64,000 nucleotides of DNA from Lampris incognitus (GCF_029633865.1 NC_079214.1:17028753-17092752); one strand, 5' to 3'. Positions 21,812 through 36,931 are shown, counted from the first letter of the stretch. Notes: generated by a model not told the origin, from the letters alone. Numbers and translations: made by a program.

Positions 21812-24277
21812 ACGTGTAGCAACATCAGCATAATATCCAATTGTACACCCAACAAAAACTGTACCCAATAAACAATAATATTGAAATAGGCAATAGGCTA
21901 CTACAGTCCAAAATTGTAAATTAGCTTACTTTTGATTAGAGAGACGATGGGGCTTGGTGTTGAACACTGAAATTATTTCATTATAGTCCAACAATTCAGT
22001 CAGCTGTCTTTCAGAGGAGAGCAGGAACAAAGAGTTCAGTCTGTACGTCATCATTGAATCCCTGATACTAGTTTTTATCCGACTGACAGTTGAAAAGAGT
22101 CTTTCAACGGTACAGCTGCTGACGGGGCTGAACTAGCAGCCACGTATGTGTCATTAATACTTGAGGAGAAACTGGTGCAGGAGTAGGTGTCTGGGTTGAG
22201 AATGATGGCTAAATTTGAGCTGAATTCTCATCCTCCTGCTCCTCATGACGTCTTTTTGTGACAAACTTAAGCAAACTGCTTTGTTTCACCATGACTTTTA
22301 CCTTAACCTACATTAAAAGCAGCTAGCTAGTGGAAAGTAGGCTTCCTCTGTGCATTGCGCGGGCTGTACATGGAGTGAAAGAGGAGGGTCTACTCGCAAT
22401 CTGGCATTTGCGAAATGCACTGCCACTCAAAACTCTGAACCATAATTAATGGTTTACAAGTAGCAAGAAACAAGAATAGTTTTATTTTCATTGGTCGCGT
22501 CAGTTTTTTTCCAATTAATCTCAATAATGTAAGGAATAACAAGATATAACATTAAGATTTTTTTTTTAATTTGCAGCTAACTCATACATTTTTTTATAAT
22601 TACGCTAGGTGTGCCACCGAGAGATTTAGATGGCACAGCCACATCCGGGCACACCTCTGGCTATTTGGTTGCTGTGGTTGTGGCAGAATCATATCAACCC
22701 TATGAATAATCCAAAAAATACACGCGTCAGGTATGAGTGATGTGTATTTCTCATTATCTCTGTCAGCATTTCTAGTGTAAAAATTAAATTAAATAGTCTA
22801 GCATATTTGAGCTCAGGGCCGTATCCCATATTCAAACAAATATAATATGATATCCATAGTTACCGTATTAATACCAGACTGCTTGCAAGGGAAGGAGAAG
22901 GTGAAGCCCAGAGGAAGATGAACATTCTTCATCCCCATGTAGTCCAGAAAGTCGCTGATACACTGCACTATGTGGTCAAACAACTAACAAAAAGGAGAGA
23001 AAGAAATAGGGGGCTTTCTTTTTCAAGAAAAATGCAGAATTCTCCCAGTCGGCAGTCAGCCATCTTAAAACCATTCATCCTAACACCTGGAATACAACTG
23101 CTATCCCTCATATAAGAGTGATAAATTACGGATATGAACAATATGGTCACTGTGTCACACAGGGAAGCAGAATGAGAGCATATATAAATAAATTGTCCTA
23201 CTCACACAGCAGTTTATCACATCTTGTTTCACACTATATACTGTACATTATGTAACTGCTATCTATCTGAAAATTCAAATATTTATTTATGTCCCACCTC
23301 CTCGCCTGTTCCTTGCATTATCTCCAGTGGTATTGAGTAGATCTTATTGTAGAGTCGTACAGAGCGACGCAGACCACTGTAGATCTTCACCAGTAGAACT
23401 CTGAAGTTGGTTCCACCCAAATCTAAGGCTAGGTATGTTCCATGCTCTAGAAAAAGAAAAATCCAAAACAACAGATTCTGGAAGCTAATATGAAAACTCC
23501 TCTGACAAAAATGAAAGTCCCCTTCTGGGGCTCAGTTGTGTGTATTCAATTGACATTTCCATTTAAATGAGTGTGTGTGTGTGTGTGTGTGTGTGCGCGT
23601 GCTATCCACCTTCTGGAGCTAAATTGTGTGTATTCAATTGACATTTCCATTTAAATGAGTGTGTGTGTGTGTGTCTGCACGTGTGTTCTTGTTCAGATTC
23701 CTTTTTGCCGACCAATAACCATAGGACCATAAGGTCCAATAACCATAAGTGACGACATTTTAGCCGGTCCTCACTTCTTAAAGGGGCTAATCTGAGGGTT
23801 AGGAACTTGGGTTTAGCGTTAAGGTTAGCATCAGGATTAGGTTACGTGTAGGGTAAGTGTTAAGGTAAGGCATGTAGTTCTGATGGTTAAGGTTAGACTT
23901 AGGGGCTAGGGAATGAATACAGTCAATGAAGGTCCTCGCAAGTATAGAAAAAAAAGTGTGTGTGTGTGTGTGTGTGTCTGTGTGTGTTTAGGTGGGGTCT
24001 ACTGATACTCTTTGTTCTCACCTGTGCCATCAGGGGTTCGGTACACGAATGCGGGCAGCATCTTTACAGGAGCGCTGACATTCCTTAGCCCTGCATCTAG
24101 CCCTGCCCTCATCCTGACCTTGACCAATCCAAGTTGCTCTTGGCTCAGTCTAAAAGGCGATAGGGTCTCTTCCACCTGGAGCACAAGTTAGAGATTTACA
24201 CATATAACATCTGAAAATATTAATGAAACATGTTAGTGATAACATACTGAAATCATGCTAAAAGCGGGTCCCATACA

Positions 24278-24310
<33 letters not shown>

Positions 24311-27242
24311 AACCTGTCGTCTCTGTGATGCCAATCGCTGGGCAACCGCTGTTACCACGGCGGCTCCCTTGCTGCTGCCGCTCTCTGATAGGATGAATCG
24401 GACATGACAATCGGGAACCAACCGACGTACCACCTTGTGGAGGCGTTTAGCATACCTGTAATTGTTATTTCCATTATTAACAATATCATCACGTTTTCTC
24501 CTCATACTACTATTATCATTACTTCTATTCTTACTTGGTTTAACTACTTTTACTGTTAAAACAATTACTATTATGACTTATAAAACATATCTTCCTCCAA
24601 ATGTGACAGTGGTCATTGGGGATAATTTGAAGTTCAGTTTGCCCATGTTTTTATTCCATAATGGATAATTTAGCCTCAAAATAAAAACAAAACCATGCAA
24701 ACCCTCATAATTGTTTGTGTTTTAGGGAAATAACTAGCTGGCTTATCATAATCTTAAATTTTTAACGTGTGTTTCCGACCATTGCCGAATATTAGAGGTG
24801 ATGATAATGATGATAAATCTTGTGATTTGTGGCGACTATTTCCAAAACTTACTGTGGGTGTGTTCTGTACAATGTGCCATCCACGCCGACTGTGATCTTT
24901 AACGTCTTCAACTTCCTATTTTGTCTGATGCGATTCAAGATGGCAGCCAGCCCTGCTGCCACCAGGTTTGAGGATCTGAAGGAGACAACAGTGCTGACCT
25001 GTTGAACGGCAATGCAGTCATCATGCGATGGAGTCAAACCGAGGTTGAGAAGAATGTCTCTGGTGTTCCTCAGACCATTTTTGTACCTAAGAAAGAGAGA
25101 GAAAAACAGGCATAGTAAATAAATGTTACATTTTTGGTACTCACAAGACAGGCCGGCAGACAGAAAAAGAGACTGAAAAACATTTAAACAGATATATATT
25201 GTAACAGGTGTCTGAAATTCAGATTTGACCAGAAATGTAAGGCGCTTTGAGTGGCTGTTGCAGCTAGAAAAGCGCTATATAAAATCCAGCTTGATTGACT
25301 GATTGATTTCTATTACTTTTGGTATTTATCCTTTATTTAGCCTGGTTGTCACACTGATATTATAAATCTTTCATAAGGGACACCCGGCCAAAAGACCAAG
25401 ATTTACAAAAACATAAAAGTTACACAAAATATGCAGTCAGAGTAACAAAAAAAAAAAAAGATAAAGCTCAAACAGACAGACAGACAGACAGATGGATAGA
25501 TACACACACAGGCATCTTACTCTTCCATAGCTGCTACATGTGCTGTGGTTATTTTCCCTTTGACCTTCAGGGCACTGGAAGCATTCCCATTAAACAGCAG
25601 TTCAAGTTTAGTCATCTTTAATACAATCAGCCTTACCAGCTCCCCCAAATATAGGCCGCCAATCAGCTTCTCAAAGCTACTCAGACAAGGGGGGGGGGGC
25701 AAAATAACAGAGGGAAAAGTACATGAGGAGACAGAAGATAGTCATGACAGGGAGAAAAGCAGGATGGGATATATTACTACATATTAGTTATGAAGTTCTA
25801 TTAACATGTTGTATTAAGCTGTTGTACTGTGGTACGTGACAGTATGTTGTATCACATCATGCCATGTCATGTCATGTGATGGTGTTATGCCATGCTATGT
25901 CATGTTACACAAAGTGCTTTCCCTACAGCTGTTTTCCTGGGTTGGTGGAGGCGGCATCAATTTCCCTGTCAAACTCAGTGATATAATCGTCCAGTGCCCC
26001 ATCATCTCCGAAGGCCCCCCACTCAGTGTTCACACACATCCTGCCCTCGTCTCCCTCCACCAGGCCAATGTGACACAGCTGCTCCATGTAGCACGCATTG
26101 GTACCTGTGCCTAAAGAGAGAGAGACACACACACACACACGTACACAATTTTTAATACCCCTAGATAGAGATGGAGTAAGCCATTAAAAAATGCTACATC
26201 AACTATGTAAAATGATTTCAGATTTTGTCCATTTCTGAATGGGATTATTGTGTTTACATGTGACATGGGCACATGCGTTTGCTTTGAAAATGCATCTTCA
26301 GTGAGTAGATCTGTCTAAGTCTCTCAGAGACTAGTCTTATGAATGATTTTCTTCTTCACATGGAAAAATGGATTAAACAAAGACGAAATAAGAAAAAAAA
26401 AAGGGAGACAGCAAATGTTAAAAAGCAGATGAAGATGAGATATCGGAAGGTTTCAGTACCAATGACATTTCTGACATCACAGAGGGAAGGAAAGGTTAAA
26501 GATACAGTGAGAAGTAATAGTCCAGTAATTTCCTAACCAATGATGAGTCCCACTTCACAATGCTGGTCATCAAAACCACAGGTCATCATTGTTCCCACCG
26601 TATCATTAACCAGAGCCAACACATCCACATCCATATCCTGAAGGGAGAGATAAGACAAGTCTTTTGAATCATGCAACATTTAGTATATTAAGTGTCACTG
26701 GTAGTGACAGTTCTTAGGGGATGTAGTTAGTAGCTGATGAGTTATGCGACTATGTGTTCTTTACATCCACTTGAAGAAACAGCTTTGATCTCTGGCAATT
26801 CTAAGGTGCCTTAATTAGCCTCTATTCTACTGAAGCCTCACTATATGACATATGGTCAAATTCTTGAGCAGCGGGACAATGTTAACATAGTTAATGGTGA
26901 TGCAGAGGTGTCCTACCCCAGTTCTGTTGATAGCCTGTCTGAGGGCCTGAACCACATCTTTCCCCTGGAGGCCCCGGGCCCGGAAGTTTTTACTCCAGTT
27001 TATTAATATTCCCTACACAGAGGGAAGAAAAGAGGTGACGGTTGCTTTCTCACACATTGAATGGAACTATACAGTATCTCTAGCCCCTGCTGAATGGAGA
27101 GATCATATGAGAATAATGTAGTAAGCTATATTATAGCTAGCACACAAAAAGGCTCTGCACATTTCCATTATTACCACATTTGATATCTGTTTGAAAGCCC
27201 CTGGTCGTGGTACCAAAGGTATGGATGACTGACAGATGGACG

Positions 27243-27278
<36 letters not shown>

Positions 27279-30200
27279 AATACATTTTACCCTTGTTCAC
27301 TTTAATTAAAGCTGCGATGAGGAGTTTTGGATTTTTGTTAACCTTGTGCGCCCCTGTGGACAAAAGCGGTAGTGTTTCGTGGGGAAATGACCTCATTTTG
27401 CATAAGCATTGCCTCTTGTCACAAAGATCAACATTCACCCTCTGATGGCTTGTGCATTTGTTTTAAAGACCGCAGCAAGACATGTAGTGGTGATGTGGAT
27501 TGTGGCCATGTATCCCATCTGTGTGTCGTAAACCATTTTGTCAAATTTTGCGGGGAATCCAATCTGAAGACAAGAATCTGATTCGAAGACACATCCTAGG
27601 ATGCACTGGGATACACCATCAGTGATGTTTCCTGAGGTCCTCGGGTGTTTCGGGTTTTTCAACATCATACATACACCCTAACTCAGACAACACAGCCAGA
27701 GTTGATCAGGCCCTGGCTTGTGTCCCAGCAGCATTGGCCCACAGATCAATCTTTCTGATACAAAGCCATCTGGAGACCCTCTCTGCAGCCTCCATGGTAG
27801 ACTTGATGGCTTTCCTTTTTGCAGCCCCAGTAATGCCAATTAGAGTGTAGACCTTGCACAGTGAGCGGCCAGCAAAGCCTCCACACCCCAATTCAATGGG
27901 CTCACAACGCATCTACCGGCCTCCCATCCAGCACTGATCCACCAGCTCCTGGTACTTGAACCTCTTCTGTTCATTTGCCTCTTCCATCCAGTCCCCCCAG
28001 GGAACTAACTGTCAGCTTTATAAGGAGCACCTGCTTTGAAGAGGCTGATGATAGCACTACTTCTGACCTCAACAAAGTTGTTATAATGTGATCCGGGAAC
28101 CTCAGCTGCCCCCCCACCCCCAAGTCGACTCGCAGCTCCCAGTCTGACGCAGCGGTGAGGAGACCATGCCCACCATTCTGCTTGCACCTCCTCCAGGACT
28201 AGATGGCGTCTGTCCTGGCCATGGGCCTTATCATAGCGAGGTTGTGGGATGGCTTCCAAACCTGCCCATCCAGTTGCCACCAAAGTTCTGTGTCTCAGCC
28301 AAGACTCTGCTATCGCCAGGCCTTTCTGGGCTCTCCATGTCCTTTCTGTCTGCACCATAATGCATGCTGATGCCACTCTAAAGTCCTTGGAGTCCCAACA
28401 GAGCAGTGCTTCTCTTGTGCAAGAAACCCTGAACTCCTCGTCGAGGCTGCTGATAGGGAGCTGGAGTTTGTTGCTCCTCCCATACAGTGCTGCACTGCTA
28501 AGGCTGCACGACAGACCCAGCCATCCCCAGAGGTAGGTACTGATCTTCCTCTCCAAGGTCTCCACTGTCGACAGGGTTACCCCGTAAACCAGCAGAAGCC
28601 AGAGGTCTCGGGGTAAGATGCCATGTTGGTAAATCCAAGCTTTGAACCTGCCAAGTAGGCTAGACTGTGGTGAGCCAAGTCTCAAGCTGCTTGATGGTTG
28701 CTTGGATTGCTGCTGCATCCCTAAGGCTACAAGTCAATGACCTTGCTTAGACTCTTGACTGGTTTCTTAGTAATGGATGGGATTGCAATGCCGTCCAAAA
28801 AGAAGCGAACTCGGTCGACCACTTTTCCCCTCTTCTCCACCATGGCTCTGGCTGGTTTAAAACTCATCCTCGCCCAGGAGATGAGCTTCTCCAGGCCCTG
28901 GAGGATCCACCTACCACCAGGCACCAATGATGTGGTCACACTGAGGTTGTCCATAAAGGCTCTGATGGGGGGGCTGCCGAACGCCAGACTTGGACAGAAG
29001 ACCTCTGCACCCAGTTTCAGCTGCCTTGACCACCATATTCTTGACAAGGGTGAAGACAGTAACTGAGATGGTACACCCAGTTATAAACCCCTTCTCAAGC
29101 CGGTGCCAGTCAGATGTTGTGTTCCCAGAAATGACTCTTAGCCTGAAGTTCCCATAGTAGTTCAGGATGAGGTCTTTGATCTTACTGGGTACATGGTGTC
29201 AGTCCAGAATAGTCTCGATCATTGATTCGATTGTGGGGTACTGAGCCGTATGCGTTGGCAAGGTCAAGCCAAAGCACAATTCGGTCACCCTTCCCTTTGT
29301 GCACCTCCCTGATCACCTGGGTGACAGTCCTTATATAGCAATATCCAGTCTTCTCACTGGTGCCCTCATTTGCTTTTGTCAGTCATAAAGAGGCATCAAA
29401 ATTAAACCAAGTCTAATCAGTGGAAAAACTTCTCATAGCAGCTTTAATTTACACAAAATCTGTAGTCATGTTACCTGGTTCAGGGCTGTCTGCTGACAGG
29501 GGAAGGAGAAGGTGAAGCCCAGAGGATGTTTCTTGTCCAGGCTGATGTTCTTCTGATGGAGAAAGTCCTTAAGACATTCGGACACATGGTCAAACAACTG
29601 GAGAAATGAGACAAATAGAGACAGAGGAAGAATGATCAGTCAGGACAGACACATAGTAGGCACTGCCGTCTCCGCTACACACCCCTGTCTTACTTCCCTG
29701 TTTCCTTATCACCCACGCCCATCCCTCCATGAGCCCTCAAACCTCATTTTACCCTCCCTGCTGCCTCTCCCCATTTTTCTCAGCATCTCTCCCATCTTTT
29801 CACATTTGGTATGAGCAGTGAAAAACATTTTGCACCATGCACAAAGTCTATGGTTGGGGGGGGGGGTTATTTTTCCTCTCCTATACACTTCTCCTCCTCC
29901 TCCTCCTCCATCACCCTTTTCTCCTCCTGACTCCCTCCTCCACCCTTCCATCAAACCACTAATGCAACCCCACCCCTTATCCCTTTACTGCCACCGCTTT
30001 TATTTCTCCTTTGCTCCCTCTCTCTCTTTCTCTCTCTACCTTCATATTCCCTGCTTCCCTTCCCTTTGTCCTTTTTTGCGCTCTTTCATTAAAGCCCCAT
30101 ACATCCATCTCTCAAATCATGAGGAACATGGCGATCCATCCTTTTCCAAATTCTGTTTAATTTTTTTCCCATTTCTCTTTCTCTATTTTACTTTTTTTTT

Positions 30201-33200
30201 AAATCAAGATTTTTGTCTTTTGACCCATCTTTACTGTGAGAAAGTTTGTGTGATCAACTCCTATAATAAAAATTAAAAGAAAAATGGCTGGTTTTTTTGC
30301 CCCCCCCCCTCCTCTTTTTCTCCCCAATTGTACTTGGCCAATTACCCTATTTTCCAAGCTGTCCCAGTCGCAGCTCCACCCCCTCTGCTGATCCGGGGAG
30401 GAATGCAGACTACCACATGCCTCCTCCATTACATCAGGAGTCGCCAGCCGCTTCTTTTCACCTGACAGTGAGGAGTTTCGCCAGGGGAACGTAGCGTGTA
30501 GGAGGATCACGCTATTCACCCCCCAGTCCCCCCTCCCCCCTAAACAGGCGCCCCAACCAACCAGAGGAGGCGCTAGTGCAGCGACCAGGACACAGACCCA
30601 CATCCAGCTTCCCACCCGCAGCCACGGCCAATTGTGTCTGTAGGGACGCCTGACCGAGCCGGAGGTAACACGGGGATTCGAACCGACAATCCCCGTGTTG
30701 GTAGGTAACGGAATAGACCGCCACGCCACCCAGACACCCAGTTTTTAAAACATTTTTTACATTGTCTTCTGTGATGCTAGTCGACTCAAAATTTTTCTAT
30801 CTCTATCCCATACAAAAAACTGCTTTTATGTGACATATGCACACTTAGATGCACACACTCACGTGCACAAAGACACAGAAGCGCGACAGGGTTTCTGAGG
30901 GACAGGGATGGATAGTGTATTTTCAAATTACTTTAAATATCTAATATGTTAACAGATTTTATAATCATTTCCCCCAAATCTCCAAATTTTGCACACTTCC
31001 TTATTAATATCTGAAATCTGTTTTCAGGTCTGTGATTCTGTACATGTGGGCCTTACATCTCACATTGTTATTCATCTGTCCATCCCCTCCCCTCCCTGTC
31101 TTTCATACCTCCTCAATCCTAAACCCATTTTCTGACTCCTGCTCACCTCTACTCCCTTCCCAAAAAGCAGCTCCTTTGGCATGGGGTAGGTTTGCTCCTC
31201 CATCTCCACTCTTCTACTGTTTTTCCCTGCCTCCTCTCTCACTTTAACCTGGAGCACCTTAAACTTGGAGCCTCCCAGATCCAACGCAAGGAACTCCCCT
31301 TTTTCTAGATGGGAGGCAGACAAGACATACAAACAGAGAGTGGGGAAAAGAAATCAAGTTGTTGAAAGGAGAAATTTTACAATATCTTTCAAACTATATA
31401 CCACTAGTTTCTAAATTCTACAGTACAGTGATATGAGGATATCTAAAGTTATTGTTGTCAAGACCTGTTTCCAAGTTCAAAACTGGATTGAAGAAAAAGT
31501 AACATGGCCCTTTAAACTAGCTTCATGAATTATTTCCAGATTTTTTGAGAGAATAATTTGCTACACATCTTCCCTCTGCTATGTTGCTTAAGTCTTTTAC
31601 ATTGATCACAGTTATTACGTTGGGGAAAAAAACAGGCTTTGGACTAAACTGTCAAAAAGATCACATATGTTGTTTGATTACACATTACATTAGCTTAAAA
31701 AGTTAGTACAAGTTTTGAGTTCAAAGGGAGGTGATTTGAACTCCTCCTTTGTACCTGATCCATCAGGCGTGGAACGGACATGCGTGGGCAGCATCTTAAC
31801 TGTTGCCGTGGCGTTGCTTTCAGATGAGAGCCCCTTAGTCATTTCACCTAGGAAACGAGCTGAGATGTCTCTCAGCTGGTCGTCATGGAGACGCATGGAG
31901 TACAGAAACCTGTCCACCTAAAAAAAAGCAGGGTAGAAACAACAAAAAACAGAAGGAAAAAGAAAATTGACCCTGCTTTTATACTATTTGAAAACAATCA
32001 AAGCTTAATAAGACAGCCAATAGCGGTCAGTTCCCTTACTCCCCCATTTGTGATAGAGAAGAATGAGGTGAGGCACCTGTTGTGAACCGACGACCGAACA
32101 CCAGGAGCACTGCGGGCCTTGAGCTTGTAACCTCCGCTACCCTAAAATGTTGTGCAGATGAACTTGCCATTGTCTTCACTGACATTTTTTACAGGTCACT
32201 CCAGGAATGCAAAGCTTTGCATGTTCTAAATCTGCTGTCATAATCCCTGTGCCTAAGAAATCCAACAACAGTTGTCTGAATGATTAGGGACCTGTCGAAA
32301 TAACATCTGTAATAATGAAAATCTTTGAGCACCTAGTATGTAAACACCTATTCAACATGGTCAGCATAAACCCCTACCAGTTTGCATAGAGGGCAAACAG
32401 GTCTGTAGAGGATGCGTCCCTCTGTCTCCATTCCATCCTGCAGCACTTAGAAATTCCTACCACTTATGCACGGTTTCTCTTTGTGGACTATAGCTCTGCT
32501 TTTAATTTGATCTTACCTACATATAATTTTTGATAATTTATGGCACCTAGGAGTCGATCACTCTTTATGTCATTGGATTTTTTTTACTTTCCCCCCCCCC
32601 CCTTTTTTTTCCTCCCCAATTGTATCCGACAGATTACCCCACTCTTCCGAGCCGTCCCGGTTGCTTCTCCACCCCCTCTGCTGATCTGGGGAGGGATGAA
32701 GACTACCACATGCTTCCTCTGATACATGTGGAGTCACCAGCCGCTTCTTTTCACCTGAAAGTGAGGAGTTACACCAGGGGGACGTAACACGTGGGAGGAT
32801 CATGCTATTCCCCCCAGTTCCCCCACCCCTCCAAACAGGTGCTCCGACCGACCAGAGGAGGCGCTAGTGCAGCGGCCAGGACACATACCCATATCCGGCT
32901 TCCCACTCGCAGACACGGCCAATTGTGTTTGTAGGGACGCCCGACCAAGCCGGAGGTAACACGGGGATTCGAACTGGCAATTTCCGTGTTGGTAGGCAAC
33001 GGAATTGACCTAGACGCCCTGGATTTTTTACTTTCTACAGCATAGACCACAGGTAGTCAAAATTAACAATAGGCTCTCTAAACCCGGTACACTGGTGCCC
33101 CTCAGGGTTGCATACTATCACCTCTCCTGTATTCATTGTACACAAATGACTGCATTTCACATTGTGACCCTGTTAAAATGTTTAAATTTGCCAATGACAC

Positions 33201-36200
33201 AACATTGGTAGGGTTGATCTCATGTGACAATGAATCAGGAAAGACATTAGGTCCCATCTCTGACTGACAGGTGCTCTTTCTGCAACTTGGAACTGAACAT
33301 CTCCAAAACTAAAGAGCTGGTGGTCGACTTTTAGAGAGATGGGAAGTGCTCTTCCGCTGCTGACCATCAATATTCTGGAGGTGGAAAGAGCAGACAGCTT
33401 TAAGTTTCTCAGAAATGGGGTGCAGGTGGTGTGGTAGTCTATTCCGTTGCCTACCAACACAGGGATCGCCAGTTCCAATCTCCGTGTTACCTCTGGCTTG
33501 GTCAGGAGTCCCTGCAGACACAATTGGCCATGTGTGCAGGTGGGAAGCCGGATGTAGGTATGTGTCCTGGTCGCTGAACTAGCGCCTTCTCTGATTGGTT
33601 TGGGCACCTGTTCCGGGGGGAGGGGGAACTGGGGGGAATAGCGTGATCCTCCCACACGCTACATCCCCCTGGTGAAACTCCTCACTGTCAGGTGAAAAGA
33701 CACGGCTGGTGACTTCACATGTATCAGAGGAGGCATGTGGTAGTCTGCAGCCCTCCCCAGCTCAGCAGAGGGGGTGGAGCAGCGACTGGGATGGCTCAGA
33801 AGAGTCAGGTAATTGGCCGGATACAATTGGGGAGGGAAAAAAGGGGGGGGGGGTTTCTCAGAACAGCAATCTCCTCCTCTCTGAAATGGGATGACAACTT
33901 GATCTGTCTCATCAATAAAGCCCACCAAAGACTATTTTTCCTGCACCAGCTCAAAAAGTTTGGTGTGTCTAGAAAGGGGATGCTGCAGTTCTGCAGAGCT
34001 GCGACAGAAAGTGTTTTCACCTTTTCTATATCTGTGTGGTATGGCAGCTCCACAGCTCAGCAGAGGAAGCAGCTGGACAGAATGTTTGCTCCGCCTCAAA
34101 AAACCACCAGCTGCAAACTCACGCCCATGTCTGACAGCTACAAGATCGGCATTCAGCGCAAAGTTTTTAAAATACTACAGGACTCCACGCACCCCGCCAG
34201 CCCTGTCTTAATAATGCTCCCCTCAGGGAAAACACCCAGGGCCAATCAAAACTAAGACATCTCGTTTTCTCAACAGCACGTACTGTAGAACCATCCAATT
34301 ACTAAATGGCTCCCCAATTCTGCACCAGCACTTCACGAAAGCAACACACTAACTACTACTGCATTTTACTGTATTTTAAAGCACCTAATATTTTATTCTT
34401 ATTTTACACTAGAGCTTACATCCACAGATGTATGTAATTTTTTATGGGGAGGGGGTTGCGTGTTATGGGTTTTTATTTCTTATGTGTTATGCTGTGATTG
34501 TTTTTTCTTCGGTCAGGAGCACACTGAGGCAAAGTCCTATCATCTGAGTTGTATGGCAATAAAGTATTGAATCGTGAATGTATTGGTTTTAGCTATGACA
34601 ACCTGTGCACCACTCTCATCACTTCCCTCGTGTTTGTTCTCTCTCTGTCTGAATGGGTGTGGAAGTCTGCCTCGCCTCTTGAGTGCATGTGAAGTCTGTT
34701 CTCTCTGCAGGGCCCCACAGAGCAGAGCTGGTTTGTGGCGCGGGGTCCCGTCGGCTACTGACTGCATCTGTGGGCTTCCTGACGTTGTCTTGGATGGACA
34801 CAGATTCACAAAATTTACCTTGCACTCGCTTCACAATTTTGATTTCCAGCACATTTAAATTTGCTACATCTTATGCATTAACTATATGTATTCTACATTA
34901 CCTCGCTCTGTGTAACCTATAATCTATGATGTTACATTATGATTCTGTTATTTTTGTGTATTTTGGCCATTTGACATGTAATGACCACGGATTACTAGAC
35001 TTGCTAGCTCTTAGCTAATGGGTCAGACCCTTCAGTTGACTGGTTAGCCAACCTGTTACCCCAAGCCAACAACCTGTAACCCATTAGCCACGGGTTAGCG
35101 AGTCTAGTCATCCGTGGTTGTTACAGACACCTATTGCATGTGTCCATCCGGGAAAAGGGATCCTCCTTGTTTGCTCTTCCTGAGGTTCCTCCCATATTTT
35201 CTTTCCCGATAAGGTTTCGCTTGTGGAGTTTTTCCTCATTTGGGTCTAGGGTCCAAGGATAGAGGGTGTCATATGTCGCAAATTGTCATATATTGTTTTA
35301 TATTGTTGTATAAAACAATATATTGTACTGACTGTAAAGCTCTTCAGGACTACCTTGTGATTTTGGGCTATGCAAGTTGACTTGACTCACAGATTAACTT
35401 CATGACATAACTTGAGAGCACCCAGAGAGGTATGATAGGTATGTTGTAAAGGGAGAGAGAGAGACAGAAAAAGGTGAGGAGTAGCAAGAGAGAAAATAAT
35501 AACGATCCAGATATACTGAAAGTGACAATAAGGCGCCAGCTTATTTGACACAGTGCTTATTTCTGTGTAGAAACACTTAATGAACATCTCCCCCAGTGAG
35601 TGATGGAGATTTTGTTTATTTCTCCTTAAGGAGATTATAAATGGTCCATTTTCCGTTTGAGGTCAACTAGGGCCATTCTGTGTCTACATTCCTGCTGAGG
35701 ACCCCTGCCTGGGTACCCCCACAAGAGACACAGAGACAGGTGGTGGTGGGGTCCTTAAATAGCTCTCATCTCTCTCGTTTCCCTCTCCTCCTATCATTTC
35801 TTAACCTCGTCTATCAGTGGCTTATGACGAGGTCCTTCCTTCCTCCCTTTAGCTCAGAAGCTCTTGTTTTTTTCTGGGGTTTTTTTATTCATTCAAAGTT
35901 TTCACCAAGTTTCCTCTGGTATTGTCTATGCTTCCCACCACACCTTGCCCCATTCCTCACATAACACTAGATGGGGTTCCTGAACTTTTCCAGACCAACA
36001 TCCACATGAAATGCTGTGCTTCTCTCATGCGGATCAAAGCTCATTATAGAAACTTTGAAATGTAAGCCTACCAGAAAGTTCTCTATGACCCATTTTCTAA
36101 GAGATGGCTATCCTTGGGGAACTTGTGTCCTTTGTTCTGCAGCCTGCAGGCCAAGTAAAACAAACACCAGCAGGAAAACAAAGATGACTGCACTGGCTCA

Positions 36201-36842
36201 AGTACACATCTTGTAATCATACTTGTTTATTTGAGTTTTCTAAATCTAAAAATATCCAAATTGTTTTATTGACGCCCCGGAACTGTACATGAATGACCTT
36301 TGTTCACCGATCACATATTCGGGTAGGTCTGTTTTTGCCCAAATTTTAACAGTAGACCTAAAATTTGAGTAGCCATCAGACAGATTAACACTTCTTACAT
36401 GTGTTATCAGTCATTTCAAAAGCTTGGGCACACATTTTGAAGGCATAAACCTCTTCAGTCTAATGAATCAGTGTCCATGCCAGCCATTTGTGTGTGTGTG
36501 TGTGGGGGGGGGGGGTTGCTATAACAAATTGGGGCTTAATACATTTTAGGGGATGGGAAAGCTTAAAAATCCCCTTTTAATGATGTTAGTATGAAACAAG
36601 CAAAGTAGCTGGAAATTAATAGAGTCGAGGCATAAAAAGTAGGAGTATCTATTAGAAATGTGTTAGAGTAATATGTTAAAAAAAGCCCTTAATGCCCTAA
36701 GGAATAATTTGAAAACATGAACCATTAGTGATATGGATGGAACAAATCAGGCAAACTATGTACAAAGTGATGGAATCAGCTACTAAATCCAGCCAAAGTA
36801 AACAAACCGGAGACAGCATGCAAGACGTAAGGGGCTGGCTAT

Positions 36843-36931
<89 letters not shown>

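Larger units (their letters stand above)
32145..34580 (+). pseudogene. L2/CR1-like LINE interrupted by two SINEs
   Basis: Plus-strand reverse-transcriptase motifs appear in order. Near 32250: [10 protein letters not shown], then [10 protein letters not shown] and [13 protein letters not shown]. After the first [15 protein letters not shown] near 33090. After the second [24 protein letters not shown], then [20 protein letters not shown]. It ends with a short 3' UTR and an AATAAAG-like signal near 34558. Stops and frameshifts are frequent. Removing the SINEs (32592-33020 and 33415-33853) restores collinearity. Confidence 0.8.

Noticed and set aside
28005-28718. 237-codon minus-strand ORF, the longest open frame in the window
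   Set aside because: Its sequence (for example [15 protein letters not shown]) is that of a multi-copy LINE reverse transcriptase, and neighbouring frames continue the same protein with frameshifts, so it is not a host gene.
33719-34255. 178-codon plus-strand ORF
   Set aside because: It fuses SINE copy G to the tail of the L2-like LINE; the open frame is coincidental.
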